From Massilia forsythiae (GTDB lineage: Bacteria > Pseudomonadota > Gammaproteobacteria > Burkholderiales > Burkholderiaceae_D): a stretch of 64,000 nt of DNA. The position numbers and the translations under genes were made by a program. This document shows, piece after piece, positions 34,120 through 43,888 of this stretch. The notes under the pieces were generated by a model. That model made no database searches and was not told the origin of the DNA. It was given only the letters and a program-made list of their open reading frames with translations. The stretch is taken from NCBI RefSeq assembly GCF_012849555.1, contig NZ_CP051685.1, forward strand, positions 4,402,001 through 4,466,000. The letters are read 5' to 3'. Position 1 is the first letter of the stretch. Every line of letters starts with the position of its first letter.

Positions 34120-35265
34120 TCAAGCGCTGTCCACGGCCACCGGCAAGGCCAGCGATACCGTCGTTCCCTGGCCCAGTCCGGGACTGCATACCTGGATCGA
34201 ACCGCCGTGCGCCTCGCATACGCCCTTGGCGATGGTCAAGCCGAGGCCGGCACCGACCGGCGCCCGGCCGGGCGCCACCGCGCGCCGCTCGAACGGGTCG
34301 AACACGTGCGGCAAGTCTTCCGGTGCGATACCGGCGCCGCGGTCGGCCACTTCCACGTGCAGCGAGTCGCCTTCGACCTCCATGCGCAGGCAGATCTCTT
34401 CCCCATCCGGCGTGAATGCGCTGGCGTTGCACAAGACATTGCCCAGGGCTTGCGCCACCCGTTCCGGATCGCAGCACAAGCCGGCGCCGGGGTCGTCGAC
34501 TTCGACCACCACGCGCTGCCTGCGGGCGCGCACTTCGGGCTCGACCGCATCGAGGGCCAGGGTGAGGATGTCGTCCTTGGTGCAGGTGCGCGGCGCCACC
34601 GGTAGTTCGCACAGGCAGTCGACGCGCGAGGCATCGAGCAGGTCGGTGATGAAGCGCGCCAGCTGCCTGGTTTGGCGCTGCACGACGGCCGCCATCCTGG
34701 CGACCGCCGGATCGGCGTTCGGCCGCTGCAGGCATCCTGCGACGTTCATGATGGGTGCCAGCGGATTGCGCAGTTCGTGCGCGAGCATGGTCAGGAAATC
34801 CTCGCGTGCGCTGGCCGCATCCTGGACGCGCTCTTGCAGGCGGCGTTTTTCGCTGACATCGGTGAGACAGCACAAGGCGCCCATGATGGCGCCTGCGGCG
34901 TCGAACACCGGCTTGGCGTGGATGACCACCCGCCGCAACTGGCCATCCTGGCACAGGGCGAGCAGCTCGGTGGGGGCAGGGTGCTCGCCCGCCGCGGCTT
35001 GCGCGGCTGGGCTGGCGTCCTTGTCGATGATGCTGCCGTCCAGGTCGCGCAGCGCCGCAAAACCGTCCCAGCGCGATGCGGCGACGCTCGTTTGCGTCTC
35101 TCCCCAGATGCGGGTTGCCGCAGCATTGCGGTGGATGACGGCGCCGTCGTGCGCGCAGCAGTAAGCCGGACAAGGCATCTGCTCGATGGCCCATGCGTAG
35201 GAGTCGGGCCACCCATTGTCGAGTCGGGCGAAGCTGCGCCCTGGCGAATGGTGTGTCGTGTTCAT
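34120..35265 (-). CDS. soluble PAS-type sensor histidine kinase
   Basis: 381 residues with no membrane segment, so cytoplasmic. A PAS-like domain with cysteines (ACPAYCC region: PCPAYCCAHDGAVIHRNAAA) covers about 20-140 and ends with the PAC-like LCCLTDVSEKRRLQERVQ. HisKA box DFLTMLAHELRNPLAP has His163. HATPase motifs are NVLCNASAFTPDG (N-box), DRGAGIAPEDLPHVFDPFER (G1/F) and GAGLGLTIAKGVCEAHGG (G2). The stop is 46 bp from the convergent PEP-CTERM gene. A single-domain response regulator is divergent 223 bp away and is the likely partner. Confidence 0.9.
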   Translation of the reverse strand: MNTTHHSPGRSFARLDNGWPDSYAWAIEQMPCPAYCCAHDGAVIHRNAAATRIWGETQTSVAASRWDGFAALRDLDGSIIDKDASPAAQAAAGEHPAPTELLALCQDGQLRRVVIHAKPVFDAAGAIMGALCCLTDVSEKRRLQERVQDAASAREDFLTMLAHELRNPLAPIMNVAGCLQRPNADPAVARMAAVVQRQTRQLARFITDLLDASRVDCLCELPVAPRTCTKDDILTLALDAVEPEVRARRQRVVVEVDDPGAGLCCDPERVAQALGNVLCNASAFTPDGEEICLRMEVEGDSLHVEVADRGAGIAPEDLPHVFDPFERRAVAPGRAPVGAGLGLTIAKGVCEAHGGSIQVCSPGLGQGTTVSLALPVAVDSA

Positions 35266-35488
35266 GATGCGGATGCGGCACCAGGCCGCTGCTGAGTTAG
35301 CTAATTGATATTATCGGTCCAGCCAGTTTTTGTTTGCGTAGGACAATCACTGTAGGGAATGTCGGAAGTTGTCCCTCGATCGGCGCAGTTGCTGCATCCG
35401 GCATGTCAAAAATAATGCATCGCAGATCTTTAGAATGTGAAATCTCAGCCGATAAGAACTGACAAAGCACGATACGAGAGAGGCAGTC

Positions 35489-35866
35489 ATGGAGCAGGCA
35501 TTCAGCGGTCGGCGGGTCCTGGTGGTCGACGACAATGCGGACGCGGCCGAGCTGGTGGGTGAAGTCATGTCGCTGCATGGACATGACGTGGTGGTGGCGC
35601 ATGGTGGCAAGGCGGCGCTCGCCGCCGCCGCCACGTTCTTGCCGGATGTGGTATTCCTGGATATCGGCATGCCCGACATGGACGGCTATGAAGTGGCCTG
35701 CGCGCTGCGCCGCGATCCATCGTTCGATACGGCGCGCATCGTCGCCCTGACAGCTTGGGGCGACCTGGCATCGCGCGCGCGCGCCGTTGCCTGCGGCTTC
35801 GACGGCCATCTGGTGAAGCCGGCGATGCTCGACAGCTTGATCAACGAAGCCGCGCTGGCGCGTTAA
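35489..35866 (+). CDS. single-domain response regulator (CheY-like)
   Basis: 125 residues, receiver domain only. The acidic pair is in RVLVVDDNADAAELVGEV, the phospho-acceptor is Asp58 in VVFLDIGMPDMDGYEVACAL, the Thr/Ala switch is in IVALTAWGD and the Lys is in GHLVKPA. No output domain, so it would act by protein-protein contact or in a phosphorelay. Divergent from the PAS histidine kinase. Ribosome site GAGAGAGG. This receiver class is often found fused to PAS-HK proteins; here it is separate. Confidence 0.9.
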   Translation: MEQAFSGRRVLVVDDNADAAELVGEVMSLHGHDVVVAHGGKAALAAAATFLPDVVFLDIGMPDMDGYEVACALRRDPSFDTARIVALTAWGDLASRARAVACGFDGHLVKPAMLDSLINEAALAR

Positions 35867-36011
35867 TGCCATGCAAGGGAGGGCACCGTCGTGGATCGCC
35901 GGCTTGTCGCTGCCATAGCATTTCGAGATAACGGCCACTGCAATTGTTATAGCTGAAAGTTTTCATTCAAGCCATACTTTCGCTTCCGCTGACTCCCGTC
36001 GTCGATTCCCC

Positions 36012-38624
36012 ATGCCGCCACTTCGCCGCTCCCTCGTTCCCATCGCCCTGGCTTGCCTGACCCTGTGCGGCGCCGCCGCCATCGCCACCGCCCCGGCCGC
36101 CGTCGCTGCCGACGCCGCCGCCGGCGCATCGGTGCGCGAACGCAGCGCCTTCAACGCCGGCTGGCGCTTCGCCAAGGGCGACCAGGCCGGCGGCGCTTCG
36201 ATGAACGACGCCGCCTTGCGCAGCGGCGCCGACGTCCCCGCCGGCGCCGACCTGTCCGCCGCGCGCGTCGACTACGATGACGGCGCCTGGCGCAAGCTCG
36301 ACCTGCCGCACGACTGGGGCATCGAAGGGCCGTTCAGGCAGGAATACCCGGGCGACACCGGCAAGCTGCCGTGGTGGGGCGTCGGCTGGTACCGCAAGCA
36401 GTTTACGCTGTCGGCGGGCGACGCCGGCAAGCGCATCTACCTCGACCTCGACGGCGCCATGTCGCACGCCACGGTGTGGGTCAACGGCCGCCACGTGGGC
36501 GGCTGGCCCTACGGCTACGCCTCGTGGCGCCTCGACCTGACCGATGTCGTCAAGCCGGGCGCCGCCAACGTGGTGGCGATCCGCCTCGACAACCCGAAGG
36601 ATTCCTCGCGCTGGTATCCGGGTGGCGGCATCTACCGCAACGTCTGGCTGGTCAAGACGGCGCCGCTGCACGTGGCCCAGTACGGCACCTTCGTCAGCAC
36701 GCCGAGCGTGACGCCGGCCGCCGCCACGGTCGACGTGCAGGTCACGCTGGAAAACCATGGCGCCGACGACGAAGTACAGGTGGCGACCGATGTGTACCTG
36801 CTCGACGCCGCCGGCCGGCGCAGCGGCGCCGCGCTGGCGCACCGGGACGTGTCGGCGCCGGCGAAGATCGGCGTCGGCCGCCAGGTGCAGCTGACCCAGG
36901 CGCTGACGCTGGCGCAGCCGCGCCTGTGGAGCCCGTCCAGTCCGCAGCGCTACGTCGCCGTCACCACCGTCACCAGCCGCGGCCGGGTGACCGACGTGGT
37001 CGAGACGCCGTTCGGCGTGCGCACCATCGCTTTCGACGCCGCGCGCGGCTTCCTGCTGAACGGCCAGCGCCTGCCGATCCAGGGCGTCTGCCAGCATCAC
37101 GACCTGGGGGCGCTGGGCGCCGCCGTCAACGTGCGCGCGCTCGAACGCCAGCTGGAGATCCTGCGCGAGATGGGCGTCAACGCCATCCGCACCAGCCACA
37201 ACCCGCCGGCGCCGGAACTGCTCGACCTGGCCGACCGCATGGGCTTCCTGGTGCTGGACGAGGCGTTCGACACCTGGCGCGAACAAAAGACGCCGAACGA
37301 CTACCACACCCTGTTCGACGCCTGGCACGAGAAGGACCTGCGCGCGATGATCCGGCGCGACCGCAACCACCCCAGCATCGTCGCCTGGAGTATCGGCAAC
37401 GAGATCCCGGAGCAGGGCCGCAGCGAAGGCTGGAAGCTGGCCGCGCGCCTGGCCGAGATCGCGCACGGCGAAGACCGCACCCGCCCGGTCACCGCCGCCT
37501 ACAATCACGTCGCCTCCGGCTACAATGGCTTTCAGAATGCGGTCGACCTGTTCGGCTACAACTACAAGCCGGGCGAGTACGCCAAGTTCCACGCGTCCGC
37601 GCCGCACATCCCGCTGGTCGGCACCGAGACCGCCTCCACCGTCAGCTCGCGCGGCGAGTACTTCTTCCCGGTCAGCGACGACCAGTCGAAGGGCCAGGCC
37701 AACTTCCAGGTCAGCAGCTACGACCTGTCGGCGCCGCGCTGGGCCATGCCGCCCGACGTCGAGTTCAGGGGCCAGGACGACAACCCGTTCGTGGCCGGCG
37801 AATTCGTCTGGACCGGCTTCGACTACCTGGGCGAGCCGACCCCGTACAACAGCGACGCCACCAACCTGCTGAACTTCACCGACCCGGCCCAGCAGGGGCG
37901 CATGGCGCGCGAGCTGGCGGACCTCAAGAAGATCGCGGTGCCCTCGCGCAGTTCCTACTTCGGCATCGTAGACCTGGCCGGCTTCCGGAAGGACCGTTTC
38001 TACCTGTACCAAGCGCGCTGGCGCCCGGACCTGCCGATGGCGCACCTGCTGCCGCACTGGACCTGGCCGGAACGCGTCGGCCAGGTGACGCCGGTGCACC
38101 TGTACACCTCGGGCGACGAGGCCGAGCTGTTCCTGAACGGGAAGTCGCTCGGCCGCAAGCGGCGCGGCCCGCGCGACTACCGCCTGCGTTGGGACGACGT
38201 CGTCTACCAGCCGGGCACCCTGCGCGCGGTGAGCTACAAGAACGGCAAGCCCTGGGCCGAGGACAGCGTCGCCACCGCCGGCGCGCCGGCCAGGCTGACG
38301 CTGGCGGCCGACCGCGCCGCGCTGCATGCGGACGGCGCCGACCTGGCCTTCGTCACCGTGCGCATCGTCGACCGGCAGGGCCGCCCGGCGCCGCGTGCGT
38401 CCAACCGCATCCGCTTCAGCCTGAGCGGGCCGGGCCGGATCGTCGCCACCGACAACGGCGATGCGACCAGCTTCGAATCGTTCCAGTCGCCGCAGAGGAA
38501 TGCGTACAACGGCATGGCGCTGGCGATCGTGCGTACGCGCGCGGGCGAGGACGGCAGGATGGTGCTGACGGCCAGCGCCGAGGGATTGGGGAGTGCGCAG
38601 GTGGTGCTGGACAGTCAGCTTTGA
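36012..38624 (+). CDS. secreted glycoside hydrolase family 2 protein (beta-galactosidase-like)
   Basis: 870 residues with a signal peptide (about 1-33). The N-terminal GH2 sugar-binding jelly roll includes LPHDWGIEGPFRQEYPGDTG, GVGWYRKQF and WYPGGGIYRNVWL. An immunoglobulin-like domain follows, then the TIM barrel (GVCQHHDLGALGAAVN, MGVNAIRTSHNPPAPELLD). The catalytic acid/base is Glu464 in WSIGNEIPEQG and the nucleophile is probably Glu539 in VGTETASTVSSRGEY. C-terminal DUF4982- and Ig-like domains follow (VHLYTSGDEAELFLNGKSLG). This architecture fits exported or periplasmic beta-galactosidases; the true substrate is unknown. No strong ribosome site. Confidence 0.92.
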   Translation: MPPLRRSLVPIALACLTLCGAAAIATAPAAVAADAAAGASVRERSAFNAGWRFAKGDQAGGASMNDAALRSGADVPAGADLSAARVDYDDGAWRKLDLPHDWGIEGPFRQEYPGDTGKLPWWGVGWYRKQFTLSAGDAGKRIYLDLDGAMSHATVWVNGRHVGGWPYGYASWRLDLTDVVKPGAANVVAIRLDNPKDSSRWYPGGGIYRNVWLVKTAPLHVAQYGTFVSTPSVTPAAATVDVQVTLENHGADDEVQVATDVYLLDAAGRRSGAALAHRDVSAPAKIGVGRQVQLTQALTLAQPRLWSPSSPQRYVAVTTVTSRGRVTDVVETPFGVRTIAFDAARGFLLNGQRLPIQGVCQHHDLGALGAAVNVRALERQLEILREMGVNAIRTSHNPPAPELLDLADRMGFLVLDEAFDTWREQKTPNDYHTLFDAWHEKDLRAMIRRDRNHPSIVAWSIGNEIPEQGRSEGWKLAARLAEIAHGEDRTRPVTAAYNHVASGYNGFQNAVDLFGYNYKPGEYAKFHASAPHIPLVGTETASTVSSRGEYFFPVSDDQSKGQANFQVSSYDLSAPRWAMPPDVEFRGQDDNPFVAGEFVWTGFDYLGEPTPYNSDATNLLNFTDPAQQGRMARELADLKKIAVPSRSSYFGIVDLAGFRKDRFYLYQARWRPDLPMAHLLPHWTWPERVGQVTPVHLYTSGDEAELFLNGKSLGRKRRGPRDYRLRWDDVVYQPGTLRAVSYKNGKPWAEDSVATAGAPARLTLAADRAALHADGADLAFVTVRIVDRQGRPAPRASNRIRFSLSGPGRIVATDNGDATSFESFQSPQRNAYNGMALAIVRTRAGEDGRMVLTASAEGLGSAQVVLDSQL

Positions 38625-38645
38625 CCCGCCACGCCGTCGCAACCA

Positions 38646-38775
38646 CCGTCGTCCCCGCGCAGGCGGGGACCCATACTGATCATCCGAAGGTAATATTCCT
38701 GCTGTAATCGTACAGCTTCCAGTATGTCGATTTCAGTTAGGTCAGCTTGGGTCCCCGCCTGCGCGGGGACGACGG
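38646..38775. repeat. REPIN-like nested palindrome between convergent genes
   Basis: A perfect 27-bp inverted repeat (38646-38672 and 38749-38775) flanks 76 bp. Each arm is itself a REP hairpin: GTCCCCGC-GCAG-GCGGGGAC. Inside lie two more matched pairs, CATACTG/CAGTATG (38672-38678 and 38720-38726) and GCTGTA-ATCG-TACAGC (38701-38716). The whole 130 bp could fold as one long cruciform or RNA stem. It separates the 3' ends of the GH2 and helicase genes, where it may also stop transcription from both sides. Confidence 0.85.
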
Positions 38776-38780
38776 CGCAA

Positions 38781-41700
38781 TTATGCCGCCGCCGCGTCCC
38801 CCGCTGGCGCTGCGACGGTCTCCGAAGTCGCTTCGGCCACCGCGGCCTCCACCATCCGTCCCGCCGCGTCATCGTTGGCCGCCAGCGGCTCGCGCCCCCA
38901 CTCGCGGTACTCCACCAGCGACGGAATCCGCTCCAGCGCCCCCAGCGGCTCGATGCCCATGCCGTCCAGTTGCGTCAGCAATTCGTCCAGCACCGCTTCG
39001 CGCCGCAGCGACCAGGTCGAGGCGAAGCAGCGCCAGAAGGTCCAGCCGGCGCGCTCCAGCACGCGCTGGCGGCCCATGTCGGCTGCCCATTTGTCGGGGC
39101 CGTGGAATTCGTCGCCATCCAGCTCGATCGCCAGGCGGCGGTCGTCGGCGCCCTCGATCACCATGTCGATGCGGTAGCCGGCCGCCGGCACCTGCGGGAT
39201 CACGCGGTAGCCGCGCTCGAACAATTCGGTGTACACGTCGCGCTCGAAGCCCGATTCGCACAGCTCGATCAGGCTCCTGGCCTCGTCGTTGGCCTGTACC
39301 GGCTTGGCGAAGTGCTCGACCAGCGTGCGCCGCAGGTCGAGCGTGGACAGTTCTTCCAGCCGCACCGAGCGCACGAGATACATGCGGTCGCGCGCGCGCG
39401 AGGCGGCTACGTTGAAGCGCTGGTCGTACATGCTGCCGGACAGCGCGTGGTGGTTGGCGCTGTCGGCCACCATGCTCAGGAAGATGATGTCGCGCTCGCT
39501 GCCCTGGAAGATGCGCGCGTCGCCGCACGAGAACTGGCGCCTGGCCAGCTCGGCGGCGTCGCAGCGTCCGCGCACCAGCTTGTCGATCAGCTGCGCCTGT
39601 TCCGGTCCCAGCAGCGACACCACGCCCAGGCTGCGCCCGGCCATCTTCGGGTCGCGCAGGATGGCGTCGATTTCGGCGGCGATGAACTCGGCCTCGGACG
39701 GGTTCTGGCCCTTGGCCGATCGGAAGCCGTTGGCCACGTACACGTCCACCAGCGGCGGGTCCAGCCGCTCGGACGGTTTCGGGATGCGCACCGGCTGGAT
39801 GAAATTCTTGTAGAACACGCGGTTGCTGTAGGCGATGATCGGCGGCACGCAGCGGAAGTGCTCGCGCAGCATCACCTTGGATGAGGCGAACACCGACGAG
39901 GCGATGTCGTACAGCGACATGTCGGCGGTCAGCACCGGCTCGAACGGCTGGCCGGCCAGGAAGCGGCGGCGCAGGTCGGCGATCTTGGCGGCGGCGATGA
40001 AGCCGGCTTCCGGCGACACCTGCTTGTCGTCGCCCACCACCAGGATCTGCTTGCCGCGCAGGATTGCCGGCAGCGCCCACAGGTCGGACTGGCTGGCCTC
40101 GTCGACGATCACCAGGTCGAACGCGCCCAGGCTGGCCGGCAGCGTCTCGGACACGCGCGCATGGCTCATGATCCAGCACGGCACCGCGGCCTGGGCGTCG
40201 ACCATCGCCTTTTGCGCGTCGCGCCGGTAGCGGCCGGCATTGGTGCCGGTGCCCTTGCCGATCTTGCGCATCGCCACGCGGTAGGTTTCCAGTGCGCTCA
40301 ACACGCTTTGGCCGGCCTGGCGCCGCGTCGCCAGCCAGGCCGATTTCGACACCAGCTCTTCGTATAAACGTGATAAACCCTTTTCCAGGTCGCGCCGGCG
40401 CGCCGCCAGCACCTGCATCTCTTCGCGGTCGTCGATGCCTTCCAGGTGCGATTTCAGGCGCGCCCAGGTCCAGGCGTCGCGCCAGCGCACCGGGAACACC
40501 GCGTCCTCGCCGTGGGCGTCGACCGGAATCGCCGTCACGCGCGCGGCCAGCTGCGGCGCGCCCTGGCGCTCGATGGCGGCGGCCAGGCCGCGCACCGTCG
40601 CCAGGTCGTGCGCCAGGCCTTCGACGCGGCGCACTTCGGCGACGAGGGCGGCATAGTCCGCGTGCGCCCGGGCCGGCGCCAGCTCCGGGTTGCCGAGTTC
40701 ATCGTCGATGAAGGCGTGAAGGCGCCGCGTGACCGGGCCGCCGCTGCCTGCCAGCCTGTCGCGCAGCTGGGCCAGCGCCGCCGTGGCCTGCGCCAGCTGC
40801 TCGCGCGCCAGGTGGCGGCGCAGCTGCTCGCGCACGCGCGCCAGCTCGGGCTGGCGGCCCAGCAGGGCGGCGCCCGGCACCTCGTCGAACACCTGCGCCG
40901 CCAGCGCCAGCGATTGCGGGTCGATGGTGGCGGCCAGGCGGTGCGCGCCGCGCGCCGCGTTGGTGATCAGTTCGATCGTGCGCAGCTGCGCCAGCAGTTG
41001 TTCCGACCCGGCCTGCAGCTGCGGCAGCGACAGCAGTTCGGCGAAGGCGTTCCAGCGCGTCACGAACGACAGCACGCGCGCGTGCAGGGCGGCGAAGCGC
41101 AGCACGTGTGCCCAGTCGGCGGCGGAAGCAGGCGGCAATCCCGCCACGCGCACCGCGCTCACGTGCGCCTTGACGTCGCCGGCGCCGAAGGCGAACAGGC
41201 CGAACGGCTTGCCGCTCTCGGCGCCGCGCGCGATCGCTTCCTGCGCCTTCGGCAGTTCCAGCGCCTCGCGCGGCGCGCTCACGGGCTTTTGCATGAACTC
41301 GGCGCGCGCGTGCAGCAGCGCGTCGATGTCGGCGAACAGCGCCTCCAGCGAGGCGCGCTCGGTGGCGAACTGCGGCCGGCGCGCCTTGTCGCGCAGCGCG
41401 AACACCCAGTCGTAGCCGGATTCCTCCAGCTGCGCCACTTCCTCGATGGCGCCTTCCAGGTTCGCCAGCAGGCGGCGCGCATTCGCCAGCACCTCGGGCG
41501 TGACCGGACGCAGCGGCAGCAGGGCGCCGCTGGCTTCGTCGCGTTCCAGCGTGCGCATCGCCGCCAGCACGCCGTGCAGGCGCTCGATGTCGGCCGCCGG
41601 CGGCAGCGCGTTCGATGCCGGCGCGTGCACGTGGCAATAGGCCAGGTCGGCGCCCAGGCGGCGCCGCGTCTCGCGCAGCTGCAGCGCGGTGTCGTCGCCG

Positions 41701-43412
41701 AACGGCGGCGCGTGTTCCGGCGCCAGCGTCAATTCGTCGTCGAACCAGCCGAACTGCGCGCGCCCATGCACCACCAGCTCGGCCATCTTCTGGGCGCGCA
41801 TCGGCACGCCGTCGACGTCGATGTCGGCCAGTTGCTCGTAGGCGATGTCGTCGATGCGCGCATCGATGCGCGCCATCTCTTCGTGCGCGCGGTCCAGCGC
41901 CGCGTGGCAGGTGGCGATCGCTTCCTGTTCCAGCGCCGGATTCAGGTGGGTCAGCTTGTGGATGATCGCCTCGATCGAGGCCTGGAACTGGCGCATGCCT
42001 TCCTTGTCGCCGGACAGCAGGGCGACCGTGAGCGGCCGGATCGATTCCGGGATTTTCTCCTGCAGCACCTTCAGCGCCGGCTCGCCCTTCGAGGTGACCA
42101 GGATGCGCTTGCCCGAGGCCAGGTAGTGGCTGATGATGTTGGCGATGGTGTGGGTCTTGCCGGTGCCGGGGGGACCCTGCACCGCCACGCCGGCCGAGCG
42201 TTCCAGCTGCTGGATGATGGTTTCCTGCTCGCGGTTGTAGGGCAGCGGGAAGTACAGCTCGCGCGGCTCTGCGCCGGCGCCGCGGTTGTCCGCCGCGCGG
42301 CCGGAGAGGCCGCGGAAGGCGATCGGTGCGTGCTCCATCACCGCGTCGTCCGGACTGGTGACGATGCTCAGCGGCCCCTGCGGCAGTTCGGCGCTGGTGC
42401 CCACGCGTTCCTTCAGGCGCGCGATGTCCTCGATCAGGAAGTGGCTGGCGCGCGGGCGCGCGAACAGCACCCAGGCGTCGGACACCACCAGGTCGGGGCC
42501 GGGCGTTGGCAGCGCCTGGGCGCCGGGCTCGTAGCGCGCCGACGAGGCCAGGTTGCCCGCCACCAGTTTCAGGATCGGTTCCACGCCGGCCGGGTCGAAC
42601 GGCGACACGATGGTGTCGGCGCGCAGGTAGTCGCGCGCGGCGCGGTCGACGTCGCCGATGCCCGGCACGTCGGCGGCGGCGAAGGCATCCAGCTCCAGGC
42701 GCGGCCTGGTCTGGCGCGGGCGCACCGCGATCGCGTGCGTGAGCGGGTCGATGTCGAGTTCCACCGCCTGCGTGATCAAGGGGTACTGGAAGTCGGCCGC
42801 CAGCGCCGCGCCGTTCGGGTTGCTGCCGGCGATGCGCCAGGCCGCGACGCCGATGCCCCACACCAGTTCCAGCGGGCGCAGCGCTTCCTCGGATTCCAGG
42901 CGCGTCTTCAGCGCGAACAGGTCGGCGTACAGCGCGATCGCCTGGCGCCGCGGCAGTTCGCGTGCGGCCCAGTCGCGCCAGTGGGTCGCATAGCTTTCCA
43001 GGAACCGGGCCAGGCGCGCGCGGCGCGAGGCATCGCGCTCGGCGGCAGCTTCAAGCCCGACGCTGTCGACGTCGCGGTCGCGCGCGCCGGCCAGCACGTC
43101 GTCGCGCACGCTCGGCGCGGCGCCGGCCGGGTTCTCGCCGATGGCCAGGTATTGCGCCAGGCCGGGCTGGGCCAGCGCCGGCGGGCGGGTCGGGTCGAAG
43201 CGGGCCACGCGCAGCCACAGCGTGTCGCCTTCGGTATCGGGATCGCCGTCCTCGTCGATGTTGAATTCGACGCCGGGCAGCGTGGCCAGGTCGGCGAAGG
43301 TCTTCTTGAATTCGGCCGCCTTCGACAGGGAAAAAGCGGCGGGGTCGATGTCTTTGGCTTGCTCGACCAGATAGTCGAGCAACCCGCTCATCAGCAGGGT
43401 GGGAGTGTGCAT
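38781..43412 (-). CDS. SF1 helicase with C-terminal Vsr/DUF559-like nuclease domain
   Basis: About 1543 residues. An N-terminal region with no assigned domain (1-390) leads into a split UvrD/Upf1-like SF1 helicase: Walker A AVQGPPGTGKTHTIANII near 412, a long insertion with coiled-coil-like helices (about 450-1050), Walker B VIVDEASQSDL near 1102, motif III LVVGDDKQVSPE, motif V FQGSERDIIFLSMV and motif VI NVAASRARDRMYLV. The C-terminus (about 1385-1480) has a PD-(D/E)XK-like nuclease core with RIDMVIEG and LAIELDGDEFHG, then the Vsr-style RQRVLERAGWTFWRCF. The architecture is close to helicase-Vsr proteins predicted to be anti-phage. The ATG at 43412 was chosen over upstream frames lacking homology. 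Confidence 0.85.
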   Translation of the reverse strand: MHTPTLLMSGLLDYLVEQAKDIDPAAFSLSKAAEFKKTFADLATLPGVEFNIDEDGDPDTEGDTLWLRVARFDPTRPPALAQPGLAQYLAIGENPAGAAPSVRDDVLAGARDRDVDSVGLEAAAERDASRRARLARFLESYATHWRDWAARELPRRQAIALYADLFALKTRLESEEALRPLELVWGIGVAAWRIAGSNPNGAALAADFQYPLITQAVELDIDPLTHAIAVRPRQTRPRLELDAFAAADVPGIGDVDRAARDYLRADTIVSPFDPAGVEPILKLVAGNLASSARYEPGAQALPTPGPDLVVSDAWVLFARPRASHFLIEDIARLKERVGTSAELPQGPLSIVTSPDDAVMEHAPIAFRGLSGRAADNRGAGAEPRELYFPLPYNREQETIIQQLERSAGVAVQGPPGTGKTHTIANIISHYLASGKRILVTSKGEPALKVLQEKIPESIRPLTVALLSGDKEGMRQFQASIEAIIHKLTHLNPALEQEAIATCHAALDRAHEEMARIDARIDDIAYEQLADIDVDGVPMRAQKMAELVVHGRAQFGWFDDELTLAPEHAPPFGDDTALQLRETRRRLGADLAYCHVHAPASNALPPAADIERLHGVLAAMRTLERDEASGALLPLRPVTPEVLANARRLLANLEGAIEEVAQLEESGYDWVFALRDKARRPQFATERASLEALFADIDALLHARAEFMQKPVSAPREALELPKAQEAIARGAESGKPFGLFAFGAGDVKAHVSAVRVAGLPPASAADWAHVLRFAALHARVLSFVTRWNAFAELLSLPQLQAGSEQLLAQLRTIELITNAARGAHRLAATIDPQSLALAAQVFDEVPGAALLGRQPELARVREQLRRHLAREQLAQATAALAQLRDRLAGSGGPVTRRLHAFIDDELGNPELAPARAHADYAALVAEVRRVEGLAHDLATVRGLAAAIERQGAPQLAARVTAIPVDAHGEDAVFPVRWRDAWTWARLKSHLEGIDDREEMQVLAARRRDLEKGLSRLYEELVSKSAWLATRRQAGQSVLSALETYRVAMRKIGKGTGTNAGRYRRDAQKAMVDAQAAVPCWIMSHARVSETLPASLGAFDLVIVDEASQSDLWALPAILRGKQILVVGDDKQVSPEAGFIAAAKIADLRRRFLAGQPFEPVLTADMSLYDIASSVFASSKVMLREHFRCVPPIIAYSNRVFYKNFIQPVRIPKPSERLDPPLVDVYVANGFRSAKGQNPSEAEFIAAEIDAILRDPKMAGRSLGVVSLLGPEQAQLIDKLVRGRCDAAELARRQFSCGDARIFQGSERDIIFLSMVADSANHHALSGSMYDQRFNVAASRARDRMYLVRSVRLEELSTLDLRRTLVEHFAKPVQANDEARSLIELCESGFERDVYTELFERGYRVIPQVPAAGYRIDMVIEGADDRRLAIELDGDEFHGPDKWAADMGRQRVLERAGWTFWRCFASTWSLRREAVLDELLTQLDGMGIEPLGALERIPSLVEYREWGREPLAANDDAAGRMVEAAVAEATSETVAAPAGDAAAA

Positions 43413-43888
43413 GGTTCTGGGGTTCCCGGCGGGGCGGATCAGGTAGGCGTCTGTTTCTTGGAAGGCCGCGACAGGCAATGCGCTGGCCGTCCGGCTATTG
43501 TAGCGAAATGATGCTAAATAACATCGGATTTCCGCAGGGTATCGTGACAAACGCGGCGTTTTTCGCGCTATTTTTTCGTGCCGTGTTTTTTTCATATCGC
43601 CATCCATGAGGTAATGACGAGTACAGCGGCAAGAACTTGATGTATTGACAAACCGGTCCGTCGCGGCGAGGCGCGCAACGGCGCCAGCGGAAAACGGTTT
43701 ATCGGGTTCTTTTCGCCGGATTTCGATCAACACTTTTCATTGAAAATATTGCTCTTTCAACGATCCAGACGCGCGCCGGAACGTGCGAACCGGATCGGCC
43801 GAATGGCTTAGTATTGGCGCTTCGAACTGCATGATCCGCCGCCCGTGCGGCCTTGCCGTGCTCGGGCGGACGAGCCAGGGGATGCGCC
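43413..43888. other. divergent promoter region between helicase and shc
   Basis: 476 bp without a gene, comparatively AT-rich. An inverted repeat TTGAAA-N9-TTTCAA (43740-43745 and 43755-43760) and a TAGTAT (43809-43814) lie on the shc side; the second could be a -10 with a poor -35. On the minus strand a TACAAT box lies about 85 bp upstream of the helicase start. No small gene is supported. Confidence 0.4.

Noticed and set aside
38615..38872. Small ORF containing VVPAQAGTQ
   Set aside because: This is the translation of the REP palindrome, a common false gene call.
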